Assembly (NCBI RefSeq): GCF_014646515.1
Contig: NZ_BMNK01000011.1
Coordinates: 208,634-272,633, forward strand
Origin: Nonomuraea glycinis
GTDB lineage: Bacteria; Actinomycetota; Actinomycetes; Streptosporangiales; Streptosporangiaceae
Reading direction: 5' to 3'
DNA length: 64,000 nucleotides
How positions within the stretch are numbered: position 1 is the first letter of the stretch; every line of letters begins with the position of its first letter. The notes beneath the pieces were generated by a model. The model was not told the origin of the DNA, searched no databases, and was given only the letters and a program-made list of their open reading frames with translations. Below, piece after piece: positions 28,727 through 36,567 of the stretch. The position numbers and the translations under genes were made by a program.

Positions 28727-29944
28727 ATGCCCGAGGCAGTCATCGTCGCAACCGCCCGCTCGCCCATTGGGCGGGCAGGCAAGGGGTCGCTCAAGGAGAT
28801 CCGCCCCGACGACCTGACCGTGCAGATGATCCAGGCGGCGCTGGCCAAGGTGCCCCAGCTGGATCCGCACACGATCGACGATCTCATGCTGGGCTGCGGC
28901 CTGCCCGGCGGCGAGCAGGGCTTCAACATGGCCCGCGTGGTGGCGGTGATGCTGGGCCTCGACGACGTGCCCGGCACCACGATCACCCGCTACTGCTCCT
29001 CGTCGCTGCAGACCACCAGGATGGCGTTCCACGCGATCAAGGCGGGCGAGGGCGACGTGTTCGTGTCGGCCGGGGTGGAGACGGTGTCCCGGCTGGCCAA
29101 GGGCAGCTCCGACAGCTGGCCCGACACCATGAACCCGGTCTTCAGCGAGGCCATGACCAGGACCAAGACGGCCGGGCAGGGCGGCCACAGCTGGCACGAC
29201 CCGCGCGAGGACGACACGGTGCCCGACATCTACATCGCGATGGGCCAGACGGCCGAGAACCTCGCCCAGCTCAAGGGCGTCAGCCGTGAGGAGCAGGACG
29301 AGTTCGGCGTACGCTCACAGAACCTGGCCGAGAAGGCGCTGGCCGACGGCTTCTGGCAGAAGGACATCACCCCGGTCACGCTGCCCGACGGCACCGTGGT
29401 CAGCAAGGACGACGGGCCGCGCGCCGGCACCACCTACGAGAAAGTGTCCGCGCTCAAGCCGGTCTTCCGCCCCGACGGCACCGTGACGGCGGGCAACTGC
29501 TGCGCGCTCAACGACGGCGCCGCGGCGGTCGTCATCATGAGCGATGTGAAGGCCGCGGAGCTGGGCATCACGCCACTGGCCCGGATCGTCTCGACCGGCG
29601 TCACCGGCCTGTCGCCCGAGATCATGGGCCTCGGCCCGGTCGGCGCGAGCCGGCAGGCGCTGTCCCGCGCCGGGATGGCGATCGAGGACATCGACCTCGT
29701 GGAGATCAACGAGGCGTTCGCCGCCCAGGTCATCCCGTCCTACCAGGACCTCGGCATCGACCTCGACCGCCTCAACGTCAACGGGGGCGCCATCGCGGTC
29801 GGCCACCCGTTCGGCATGACGGGCGCCCGCATCACTTCCACCCTGATCAACAGCCTGCAGCACCACGACAAGAGCATCGGGCTGGAGACGATGTGCGTGG
29901 GCGGTGGCCAGGGCATGGCGATGATCCTGGAGCGCCTGAGCTGA
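28727..29944 (+). CDS. Acetyl-CoA acyltransferase (thiolase)
   Basis: 405 aa. Thiolase that cleaves 3-ketoacyl-CoA or condenses acetyl-CoA. All catalytic residues are visible: Cys90 in RYCSSSLQT, His360 in GHPFGMTG and Cys390 in CVGGGQG. The block EINEAFAAQVIP is also diagnostic. Length and sequence fit the FadA/degradative type, but a biosynthetic role is not excluded. The start codon follows AAAGGAGGGG. No beta-oxidation partner (FadB) is adjacent. Confidence 0.93.
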   Translation: MPEAVIVATARSPIGRAGKGSLKEIRPDDLTVQMIQAALAKVPQLDPHTIDDLMLGCGLPGGEQGFNMARVVAVMLGLDDVPGTTITRYCSSSLQTTRMAFHAIKAGEGDVFVSAGVETVSRLAKGSSDSWPDTMNPVFSEAMTRTKTAGQGGHSWHDPREDDTVPDIYIAMGQTAENLAQLKGVSREEQDEFGVRSQNLAEKALADGFWQKDITPVTLPDGTVVSKDDGPRAGTTYEKVSALKPVFRPDGTVTAGNCCALNDGAAAVVIMSDVKAAELGITPLARIVSTGVTGLSPEIMGLGPVGASRQALSRAGMAIEDIDLVEINEAFAAQVIPSYQDLGIDLDRLNVNGGAIAVGHPFGMTGARITSTLINSLQHHDKSIGLETMCVGGGQGMAMILERLS

Positions 29945-29949
29945 CCAGC

Positions 29950-29999
29950 GCACCGGCCCCGCCGCACGTACGGTCATCCGTGGCGGCCGGGGCCGGTGC
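29950..29999 (+). terminator. Hairpin downstream of thiolase
   Basis: GCACCGGCCCCG (29950-29961) pairs perfectly with CGGGGCCGGTGC (29988-29999); the stop codon is only 8 nt before. The loop is 26 nt long. Confidence 0.6.
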
Positions 30000-30110
30000 T
30001 GCTGTACGTGGGGGCCGACTCTTCCGTACGTGACGGTCATCTGCGGCGGTCGGCCGTAGTCATGGCGCTGCGCCCGTGCCGGGCGACACGGGCGCAGGAC
30101 GGCCGTGGGC

Positions 30111-30344
30111 TTAGATGAAGCCCATGCGGTTACGGCGGAACCGCTCGTGTTCGTGCACGATCGCGGCCGCGTACCCGTGGGTCAGGCCGTGCTCGTCGGC
30201 GAGCCAGTTGGCCCGCTCGTCACACCTCAGGAAGGATGGACCGTTGTCGATGGCTAGGAACCACTCGGGGAGTTCGCGTCCCGTTATGGTCGGGACCCTT
30301 GCGATGAGCTTCGTCTGCGTCTCCATTGAGTGGTTCAAGGACAT
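30111..30344 (-). CDS. DUF4287 domain small protein
   Basis: 77 aa with the DUF4287 signature ITGRELPEWFLAIDNG, then RANWLADEHGLTHGYAAAIVHEH. The family is small, soluble and uncharacterised; related domains are sometimes fused to DUF5655. ATG 30344 has GGAGG 5 nt upstream. It stands alone between the thiolase and the Bax inhibitor gene. Confidence 0.8.
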   Translation of the reverse strand: MSLNHSMETQTKLIARVPTITGRELPEWFLAIDNGPSFLRCDERANWLADEHGLTHGYAAAIVHEHERFRRNRMGFI

Positions 30345-30460
30345 GGGCACCTCCGCGGAATAAGGTCCTTTGCTTGACCCTGCAACACCGGTTGCCGAAT
30401 GACAAGGCCCCAAGCTGTGATCATTTCGTTATGCAGGTAAATTTCCACTAGCACAGCGAG

Positions 30461-30488
30461 AGGGCCCCGCCAAGTGTGGCGGGGCCCT
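30461..30488 (-). terminator. Perfect 12-bp hairpin after Bax inhibitor homologue
   Basis: AGGGCCCCGCCA pairs perfectly with TGGCGGGGCCCT across the loop AGTG, 20 bp downstream of the stop at 30509. Confidence 0.85.
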
Positions 30489-30508
30489 GTCGTCGTCGTG
30501 ACGCGGGA

Positions 30509-31297
30509 TCAGTCGCTACTGGTGAAGTAGCTGAGCAGGCGGAGCACCTCAAGGTAGATCCAGACCAGGCTCAGGGTGAGCCCGAAGGCGCACTGCCAGG
30601 CGAACTTGGCCGGGGCGCCCTGCTTGACGCCCTGCTCGATCGAGTCGAAGTCGAGGAGCAGGAAGAAGCAGCCGAGCAGGATCATCGCGGCGCTGAACAC
30701 GATGGCGAGCGTGCCCCCGTCGCGCAGGCCGAGCCCGCCGGGGACGAAGAAGCCGGCCACCAGGTTGACGAGGATCAGGCCGAGCGCCGCGATGGCCGCC
30801 GCGATGACGTACCTGACCATCTTCGGGGTGACGCGGACGATCCTCAGGGTGTAAACGGCCAGCACGCCGCCGAACGCCATGGCGGTGCCGAGGACCGCCT
30901 GGATCACGATGCCGCTGATCTGGCCCTCGAACAGGCTGCTGATGGTGCCCAGGAAGACGCCTTCGAAGGCGGCGTAGCCCAGGATCAGAGCCGGGTTGCT
31001 GCTCTGCGTGAAGGACACGATCAAACCGAGGATCAGCGCCACGATGGCGGCGCCGATGGCCACACCGGGGGACACATCGAGATACCAGGCGGCGGCCGCG
31101 GCCACGACCAGGGTGCCCAGCGTCATGAAGCTGCGGACGACGACGTCGTCCAGCGTCATGGCCCGGAAGGCGGGCTCGGTCGGCGGGGCGTAGGAAGGGG
31201 CGTCGTACATGTTCCGCAGTTGGTCGGGGGTCGGAGACGGGGCGCCCCAGCCCGCCGACTGCCGTGACCTACTGAAAACGGGGTTTCTGCTCTGCAT
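30509..31297 (-). CDS. Bax inhibitor-1/YccA family membrane protein
   Basis: 262 aa. About 50 cytoplasmic residues precede seven membrane helices (about 58-250). Features fit the actinobacterial YccA/TMBIM group, implicated elsewhere in Ca2+ leak or protease (FtsH) regulation; role here unproven. ATG 31297 has AGGAGGCAG upstream. A good TTGACC promoter lies at 31317-31347. Confidence 0.9.
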   Translation of the reverse strand: MQSRNPVFSRSRQSAGWGAPSPTPDQLRNMYDAPSYAPPTEPAFRAMTLDDVVVRSFMTLGTLVVAAAAAWYLDVSPGVAIGAAIVALILGLIVSFTQSSNPALILGYAAFEGVFLGTISSLFEGQISGIVIQAVLGTAMAFGGVLAVYTLRIVRVTPKMVRYVIAAAIAALGLILVNLVAGFFVPGGLGLRDGGTLAIVFSAAMILLGCFFLLLDFDSIEQGVKQGAPAKFAWQCAFGLTLSLVWIYLEVLRLLSYFTSSD

Positions 31298-31316
31298 CGC
31301 TGCCTCCTGTGCGCCG

Positions 31317-31347
31317 AGCCTATGGGACCGGACGGCACCTAGGTCAA
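31317..31347 (-). promoter_or_regulatory. Sigma-70-type promoter of the Bax inhibitor gene
   Basis: On the minus strand TTGACC (31342-31347) is followed, after 19 bp, by TAGGCT (31317-31322); CATAGG at 17 bp is an alternative -10. Confidence 0.5.
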
Positions 31348-31468
31348 CTCGCACTCATGATCTATGTGGTTTCGAGACTCCAAGCAGGTGGTCAACGAAC
31401 GTGCCCGCCGGGAAGTTCCCAAGGTCAACGGGGCCAATTCGAGAGCATTTCCGATGGTAGATGGTCGG

Positions 31469-31541
31469 TGCCCCCGGCGGGATTCGAACCCGCACCGCAA
31501 CCCTTTTAAGGGGTTTGCCTCTGCCATTGGGCTACGGGGGC
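31469..31541 (-). tRNA. tRNA with UAA anticodon but class I shape
   Basis: The minus strand folds as a complete cloverleaf of 73 nt. Acceptor GCCCCCG/CGGGGGC, D arm with A14 and G18G19, anticodon stem AACCC/GGGTT with loop CTTAAAA, a 5-nt variable loop (GCGGT) and a T arm GCGGG-TTCGAAT-CCCGC. Discriminator A73, followed by CC but not a full CCA. By position the anticodon is UAA (leucine, UUA codons), yet leucine tRNAs have a long variable arm and this has none. Amino acid identity is therefore uncertain. It starts 49 nt beyond the stop codon of the deformylase gene on the same strand. Confidence 0.85.
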
Positions 31542-31590
31542 GCCGCAATCATACGAAACGGACCATGCTTCCGAGGAGCACAACTTCGTA

Positions 31591-32115
31591 TCAGGCGTCA
31601 CAACTGTGAAGTCTGCGATGAAGTGATAGGGCTCCAGACACTCTGTCCAGGAAGAGTACGCCGTCCAGATGGTCCAGTTGGTGCTGAATACACCGAGCTT
31701 CGAAAGCATCAGCTTCGATGGTGACGGGCTTCCCGGTTCCTGGCAAACGCCCATCCAGCGTGATACGGGACGCTCGGCGTACATCTGCCATAAGCCCCTC
31801 CACGGACGTGCAGCTCTCGCGGCCGCAGTGCCAGCGGGAGGCCTCCGTGAGGCGAGGATTGACCACGACGAGCTCTCCGGCCCAGGAGCGGCTCCGGGGG
31901 TGGCGACCGGCGTCAAAGGCGATGAGACGCCAGCTCAGGCCGATCTGGGGGGCTGCCAGGCCGGTTCTCGCCGGTTCGGCGCGGAGGGTGGCCAGGAGAT
32001 CGGCCGCGGCGGCCACCACCTCGGGGGCCGTCGGGTCCACCCGCTCGGCCGGGGTGGACAGGACAGGGTCGGGGGCGCCCAGCACCTGACGGACCGTCCC
32101 TGGCGGGCCGTTCAC
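31591..32115 (-). CDS. Peptide deformylase-like protein with altered active site
   Basis: 174 aa. Overall fold and motif I (GLAAPQIG, 52-59) are those of peptide deformylase, which removes N-formyl from nascent proteins. Motif II is ESCTS (100-104) instead of EGCLS, keeping the metal Cys102. Motif III is QHQLDHLDG, keeping His145 and His149 but with Gln146 replacing the catalytic glutamate of HExxDH. The enzyme may be inactive or have a changed activity. GTG 32115 is used; GTG 32085 is an alternative. It sits between the ACT protein and the tRNA, all on the minus strand. Confidence 0.85.
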   Translation of the reverse strand: MNGPPGTVRQVLGAPDPVLSTPAERVDPTAPEVVAAAADLLATLRAEPARTGLAAPQIGLSWRLIAFDAGRHPRSRSWAGELVVVNPRLTEASRWHCGRESCTSVEGLMADVRRASRITLDGRLPGTGKPVTIEADAFEARCIQHQLDHLDGVLFLDRVSGALSLHRRLHSCDA

Positions 32116-32200
32116 CGGGCGTTCCCGACGCTGGGGGGAGCTGGACGGTCGGGCACGTCGATCCTCCTGACGGTGTCGGTGACACGGTCCCCCGGTGGGC

Positions 32201-32713
32201 TCAGAGCACGTCCGGCTCGACCGGGCGAAAGGTGATCTCGGAGTCGAGCCCGGTGCCGACGGCCGCCAGCCTGCGCATGAGCGCGGCCACGTCGACGTTC
32301 TCGGGCAGCTCGACGTCGGCGATGAGGACGTACAGGCGGCCGGTGAGGCGGGTGCTCATGCCGGCGATGTTGCCGCCGTCGGCGGCGAGCACGGCGCTGA
32401 TGCCGGAGATGATGCCCGGCCGGTCGGGGCCGTGGACGGTCAGCACGTAGCCGAGGCCGTCGCTGTGCCCGCGGAAGTGGCGGTGGACCTGCACGGCGGA
32501 GGCCGTCACCACCAGATCGGGGGCGCAGAGCCGTTTCATCAGCTCGTCGGGGCTCAGATCGCCCGAGACCAGCAGCATCATCGCCACATGGCCGCCGAGC
32601 AACGTCATCGTCGAGTCCTGGATGTTGGCCCCGCAGTCGGCGAGCGAACCGGTGACCGCGGCGATCACACCCGGCCTGTCCACCCCTAGCACGGTCACCG
32701 CTGATAGCCCCAC
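32201..32713 (-). CDS. Tandem ACT domain protein (GcvR-like)
   Basis: 170 aa with two ACT domains (about 1-80 and 88-168): AVTVLGVDRPGVIAAVTGSLAD and LTVHGPDRPGIISGISAVLAA. This arrangement is that of the glycine cleavage regulator GcvR and related amino-acid-binding proteins. No catalytic or DNA-binding domain, so it probably acts by binding an effector and a partner. GTG 32713 has AAGGGG 8 nt upstream. Confidence 0.87.
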   Translation of the reverse strand: MGLSAVTVLGVDRPGVIAAVTGSLADCGANIQDSTMTLLGGHVAMMLLVSGDLSPDELMKRLCAPDLVVTASAVQVHRHFRGHSDGLGYVLTVHGPDRPGIISGISAVLAADGGNIAGMSTRLTGRLYVLIADVELPENVDVAALMRRLAAVGTGLDSEITFRPVEPDVL

Positions 32714-32795
32714 CGGTGGATCCCCTTCCGATCGGTTCGGTGGGTGCCGAAAGCGCCCCGGCGTGAGCGATCGCCGGGGCGCTGCACGCGAGGGG

Positions 32796-34112
32796 CTAGC
32801 GACGCATCGTCTTGACCGCGGCCCTGAATCCTTCGCGAGGGTGCTCCATCTCGCCGAGCGAGATGGTCTCCCGCTTGAAGAACAGAGCCAGGGTCCAGTC
32901 GACGACGACACGAACCTTGCGGTTCAGCGTCGGCACCCGCGACAGATGGTAGGTGCGGTGCATGAACCATGCAGGGAATCCGCGAAGCTTGACCCCGTAG
33001 ACGTTGGCGACGCCTTGGTGCAGGCCGAGACCGGCGACCGACCCGACATACTTGTGGCGGTAATCGACCAGTTCCTGCCCGCGCAGGTACCGGATGATGT
33101 TGTCGGCCAGCACCTTGGCCTGGCGGACCGCGTGCTGGGCGTTGGGCGCGCAGTATTGGCCCGGGTTGGTCACGTCGGGCACCCCTGCCGCGTCACCGGC
33201 GGCGAAGGCGTCGCGGGTGCCCGCGAGGGTGAGCTTGGTCGTGGCCTTGAGCCGGCCGCGCTCGTCGAGCGGCAGGTCGCTGTCGGCGACGACCGGGCTG
33301 GGCTTGACGCCCGCGGTCCACACCAGCGTCTCGGCCTCGAACTCCGAGCCGTCGGAGAGCACCACATGGCCGCCCTCGCACGACTCCAGCCGGGTGTTCA
33401 GCTTGACGTCGATGCCGCGCTCGCGCAGCTGCTCCAGCGTCCACTTGCCCATCTCCGGCCCCACCTCGGGCAGCACCCGGTCGGTGGCCTCGACCAGCAC
33501 CCAGCGGACGTCGGCCGGCGTGAGGTTGCGGTAGTAGCGCGTGGAGTCCTTGGCCATGTCCTCGAGCTCGGCCAGCGCCTCCACGCCGGCGAAGCCCGCG
33601 CCGACCACGACGAAGGTCAGCGCCCTGCGGCGCACCTCCAGGTCGTCGGTCGACTCGGCCACGTCCAGCAGGTGCAGCACGCGGTTGCGCAGCGCGATGG
33701 CCTCGCCCACGGTCTTGAAGCCGATGCCGATGTCCGTGAGACCGGGGATCGGCAGCGTACGGGAGATCGAGCCGGCCGCCATGACGATCACGTCGTAGGC
33801 GATGTCGCGCGCCGCGCCCTCCGCGGGCTGGAAGGTGACGGTGTGCCCCGCGTGGTTCACCTTGGTGACCAGACCGTTGAGAATCTGCACCTTGGGCAGG
33901 ATCCGCCGGAGCGGGGCGACCAGATGCCGGGGCGAGAGGTTGCCCGCGGCGGCCTCTGGCAGGAACGGCTGGTAGGTCATGTAGGACTGGGGGTCGATGA
34001 TCGTGATGCGCACCTCGCCGCTGCGCAACTCCTTGGCGAGCTTGCGCTGCAGGCGCAGTGCTGTGTAGAGGCCGACGTAGCCGCCGCCGACGATCAAAAT
34101 GTGCTGACTCAT
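32796..34112 (-). CDS. ndh: Type II NADH dehydrogenase
   Basis: 438 aa. Non-proton-pumping NADH:quinone oxidoreductase on the inner face of the membrane. FAD-binding GGGYVGLYTAL at the N-terminus, NADH-binding VVVGAGFAGVEALAEL around 165-180, and GDAAGVPD plus the quinone-site block APNAQHAVRQA. The C-terminal helical tail gives peripheral membrane attachment. ATG 34112. A perfect Rex operator lies 20 bp upstream, so expression is expected to rise when the NADH/NAD ratio is high. Confidence 0.94.
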   Translation of the reverse strand: MSQHILIVGGGYVGLYTALRLQRKLAKELRSGEVRITIIDPQSYMTYQPFLPEAAAGNLSPRHLVAPLRRILPKVQILNGLVTKVNHAGHTVTFQPAEGAARDIAYDVIVMAAGSISRTLPIPGLTDIGIGFKTVGEAIALRNRVLHLLDVAESTDDLEVRRRALTFVVVGAGFAGVEALAELEDMAKDSTRYYRNLTPADVRWVLVEATDRVLPEVGPEMGKWTLEQLRERGIDVKLNTRLESCEGGHVVLSDGSEFEAETLVWTAGVKPSPVVADSDLPLDERGRLKATTKLTLAGTRDAFAAGDAAGVPDVTNPGQYCAPNAQHAVRQAKVLADNIIRYLRGQELVDYRHKYVGSVAGLGLHQGVANVYGVKLRGFPAWFMHRTYHLSRVPTLNRKVRVVVDWTLALFFKRETISLGEMEHPREGFRAAVKTMRR

Positions 34113-34132
34113 CCTGAGGCCCCATCCGAAAG

Positions 34133-34154
34133 GCTTGTGAAAGCTTTCACAAGC
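34133..34154 (-). promoter_or_regulatory. Rex operator upstream of ndh
   Basis: A perfect 22-bp palindrome made of GCTTGTGAAAG and its complement contains TTGTGAA-N4-TTCACAA, the Rex consensus of Streptomyces. Rex is the NADH/NAD-sensing repressor of respiratory genes, and ndh is a known Rex target. Confidence 0.9.
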
Positions 34155-34204
34155 AGACTACGTCTCCGTCGGGCAAAAGGCCAATGCCGGGATGATGCAA
34201 CGCG

Positions 34205-34999
34205 TCACACTGCCAGCTCCCCCGCTCTGGTGAAGACCTCGTCGAGCATCGCGGCGGTGACCCTGCCGGTGAAGGTGTTCTGCTGGCTGGGGTGATAGCA
34301 GCTCAGCAGCGTGACCCTCGCCTCCCCGTGCCGTATCGGGACCTCTACCCCATGCCCGAACGGCGGCCTGCTACGCGGCAGGGCGTAGCCGGCGTCCTTG
34401 AGCGCCGGCCACATGGCCTGCCAGGCGTAGCCGCCCAGCGCCACGATCACCCGGACGGTGGGCGCGACCAGCGTGATCTCGCGCGCCATCCACGGCAGGC
34501 AGGTCGCCTTCTCCTGCGGGAGCGGCTTGTTGGCGGGCGGAGCGCAGCGCACCGACGCGAGCATCCTGGCGCCGATCAGGCGCTGCCCGTCGCCGGCGTA
34601 CGTGCTGGTCTCCTGCGTGGCCAGACCGGTGCGGTGCAGCGAGGCGAACAGCCAGTCACCGCTGCGGTCGCCGGTGAAGATCCGCCCGGTCCTGTTGCCG
34701 CCGTGCGCGGCCGGGGCCAGCCCCACGATCAGGATGCGGGGACGTTCGTCGCCCCAGCCGGCGACGGGCCGGCCCCAGTAGGTCTCCTCGGCGAACGCCC
34801 GCCGTTTGGCCACCGCCACGTCCTCGCGCCAGGTCACCAGGCGGGGGCAGGCCCGGCAGACCGACTGCCTGGCCGTGAGCTCCGCGAGGGAGTCGCTGCC
34901 GGCCGCGAGCCGGCGCACGTCCGCCGGGTCGTGCGCGATCGGGGTGTCGGCGGTCGCCGGATCGTCGGGCCAGCCGGTGCCGGGCGGAACGAAACTCAT
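34205..34999 (-). CDS. Uracil-DNA glycosylase, family 5 (UdgB type)
   Basis: 264 aa. Removes uracil, and in this family other deaminated bases, from DNA. Iron-sulfur cysteines in VCRACPRL and later cysteines (RCAPPANK, TCLPWM); motif A GLAPAAHGGNRTGRIFTGD and motif C HPSQQN. The alanine-rich motif A places it with UdgB rather than family 4. ATG 34999 lies in a 28-bp sequence that is duplicated 44 bp upstream, so a second ATG and a 15-codon leader precede it. Confidence 0.9.
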   Translation of the reverse strand: MSFVPPGTGWPDDPATADTPIAHDPADVRRLAAGSDSLAELTARQSVCRACPRLVTWREDVAVAKRRAFAEETYWGRPVAGWGDERPRILIVGLAPAAHGGNRTGRIFTGDRSGDWLFASLHRTGLATQETSTYAGDGQRLIGARMLASVRCAPPANKPLPQEKATCLPWMAREITLVAPTVRVIVALGGYAWQAMWPALKDAGYALPRSRPPFGHGVEVPIRHGEARVTLLSCYHPSQQNTFTGRVTAAMLDEVFTRAGELAV

Positions 35000-35062
35000 G
35001 ACACCGATGGTGCCCGATCGGGGGAGCCGCCCGCGAAACTCATGACACCGATGGTGCCCGAT
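34991..35062 (-). repeat. 28-bp duplication of the glycosylase start region
   Basis: A 28-bp sequence beginning GAAACTCATGACACCGATGG on the plus strand occurs identically at 34991-35018 and 35035-35062 (period 44). Each copy holds an ATG on the minus strand. The upstream ATG (35043) opens a 15-codon frame that stops with a TGA overlapping the ATG of the glycosylase gene (ATGA). Confidence 0.9.
34998..35043 (-). CDS. 15-codon leader peptide before the glycosylase gene
   Basis: The upstream duplicated ATG reads MSFAGGSPDRAPSVS and stops at a TGA that overlaps the glycosylase start codon (ATGA). It has the same first three codons as the glycosylase. It may be a by-product of the duplication or may couple translation. 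Confidence 0.3.
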
Positions 35063-35086
35063 GAGGGGAACCGCCGGACAGGGAAG

Positions 35087-35115
35087 ACCGGGTGGCGCAC
35101 GGGGCACCACCCGGT
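35087..35115 (-). terminator. Hairpin after the secreted repeat protein
   Basis: ACCGGGTGG (35087-35095) pairs perfectly with CCACCCGGT (35107-35115), about 85 bp past the stop codon at 35200. A second short hairpin lies at 35129-35144. Confidence 0.5.
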
Positions 35116-35199
35116 CGGAAACCGCTCACCCCTGTCGGCAGGGGCTGCCGAAGCGGATCGTCGTGACCTTGCCGGAGACGTCGATCAGCCGTGGCACAT

Positions 35200-36387
35200 C
35201 TACTTGGTCGGCGCGTCGGAAGGAAGCCCGGACGCCGTAGGCGACGCAGAGGGAGTCGCCGAGGGAGTCGCCGAGGCCGTGGCCACGGGCACCGGCTTGG
35301 CGCACGCCTCGTAGCGCTGCAGGATCGAGTCGCTGTTGTTCGGACCCTGCACCGACAGCATGATGGCGCCGCCGTCCTTCGCCGGACCCCTCAGCGCCTG
35401 CTTGGGCAGCGCGACGCTCTCGGAGCCACGGCGGTGGAAGAAGCTCTGGCCGCTGGAGACGGTCCGGCCGTTCAGCGACCAGGTGTACTGGACGCGGGCG
35501 GAACCGGTGCTGTGGATGGTCGCGCTCGCACCGACCTCGCAGGCGTTCCGGTCGGTCGAGGTGGCCAGACCACTGACGCCCACCTTCGCGGACGGAACGG
35601 GGTGCGGGGTGTAGTCCTTGCACCAGACCTTGTAGTAGGCCCGGTTGGAGGTGGTGCGGTCAGGGCTGAGCACCTCGAGGACCGCCGAGCCGCGCTGGCT
35701 GTGGCGGGGCGAGACGCCGACACTGACGGTACGCGAGTCCCGGACTCTGATCTTGCCGTAGTCCGCGACCTCACCGTTGACGAGCCAGCGGTAGCGAACC
35801 CACGACGGACGGTCGACCGTGATCCTGCCGACGATGTCGATCTTCGTGCCGGGGGTGCAGGCGCCCGCGTAGTGAGCCGGGCTCGCCCAGGCCCGGGCCG
35901 AGACCCGCGCCTCGGGCTTCTTGGCGTCCAGCTTGAGGCAGGACACCGAGAAGTAGCTCTTCTTGGAGGTCGCCTTACGCGGGCTCAGCACCTGCAGGGC
36001 CTGCCAGCCCTTGAGCTCGTCACCGATGGTGGCGCGCTCGCTCACCGTGACGGACTTGGTGCGAGTGCCCTTGAAGGTGACGGTCTTGACCTTGCCCTTG
36101 GAACCGTCGCCGTGCAGCCAGCGGTAGGCCACCGTCGTTCTCTTGCTGCCGGGCTTGACCTTGATCGTCGAAGTGAACTTCACGTCGACGGGACAGGAGC
36201 CCTGGTAGTCGCCGGTCGACACCTTGGGCTTGGAGACCGACACCTTGGCGCCGGTGGCGGGCTTGGCCGCCGGCCCGGCCGTGGCCGCCTGGGCGGGGCT
36301 GACCGCCAGGCCGGCCACCAGACCGGCGAGCATGGCGGTGGAGGCGCCGAACGCCGCCGCCTTCCGCGCTAACGCAGAGGACTTCAT
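35200..36387 (-). CDS. Secreted three-repeat beta-domain protein
   Basis: 395 aa. Signal peptide about 1-34 ending SPAQA|AT. Three homologous domains of roughly 100 residues follow (starting near KVSVSKPKVSTG, ARVSARAWASP and AKVGVSGLATS), each with a cysteine near its start and one at its end, a YRW or YTW tryptophan, and a VLSP-like turn. An Ig-like or other beta-sandwich fold is probable. The C-terminus is a Ser/Thr/Pro-rich stalk. No catalytic motif; adhesion or surface-scaffold role is inference. ATG 36387 has GGAGCAC upstream. Confidence 0.75.
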   Translation of the reverse strand: MKSSALARKAAAFGASTAMLAGLVAGLAVSPAQAATAGPAAKPATGAKVSVSKPKVSTGDYQGSCPVDVKFTSTIKVKPGSKRTTVAYRWLHGDGSKGKVKTVTFKGTRTKSVTVSERATIGDELKGWQALQVLSPRKATSKKSYFSVSCLKLDAKKPEARVSARAWASPAHYAGACTPGTKIDIVGRITVDRPSWVRYRWLVNGEVADYGKIRVRDSRTVSVGVSPRHSQRGSAVLEVLSPDRTTSNRAYYKVWCKDYTPHPVPSAKVGVSGLATSTDRNACEVGASATIHSTGSARVQYTWSLNGRTVSSGQSFFHRRGSESVALPKQALRGPAKDGGAIMLSVQGPNNSDSILQRYEACAKPVPVATASATPSATPSASPTASGLPSDAPTK

Positions 36388-36526
36388 GACAGGAGTGCTC
36401 CGTTCCGTGGAGGGGAGGACGCACCCGGGAACGGTTGCCACGTCGACATCATCAGTGTCCGACAATATGGCAAAGCCCCCGCAATGCACGCGCTCACTAA
36501 AGCACAAAACGGATTGCATACTCAAC

Positions 36527-36548
36527 ACATCCCCCTAAGGGGATATGT
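36527..36548 (-). terminator. Hairpin after ppx
   Basis: ACACATCCCC and GGGGATATGT form a 10-bp stem with one mismatch around CTAA, 19 bp downstream of the ppx stop codon. Confidence 0.5.
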
Positions 36549-36567
36549 CCCGATTTAGCCGCTTTTC

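Noticed and set aside
31355..31466. A second tRNA or small RNA downstream of the UAA tRNA
   Set aside because: GGGAAGTTCCC at 31409 is a short palindrome only; no further cloverleaf or stable long hairpin is seen.
34205..35110. 301-aa form of the uracil-DNA glycosylase
   Set aside because: The extra 37 residues come from the duplicated start region and have a Pro/Arg-rich shadow composition; ATG 34999 starts the domain.
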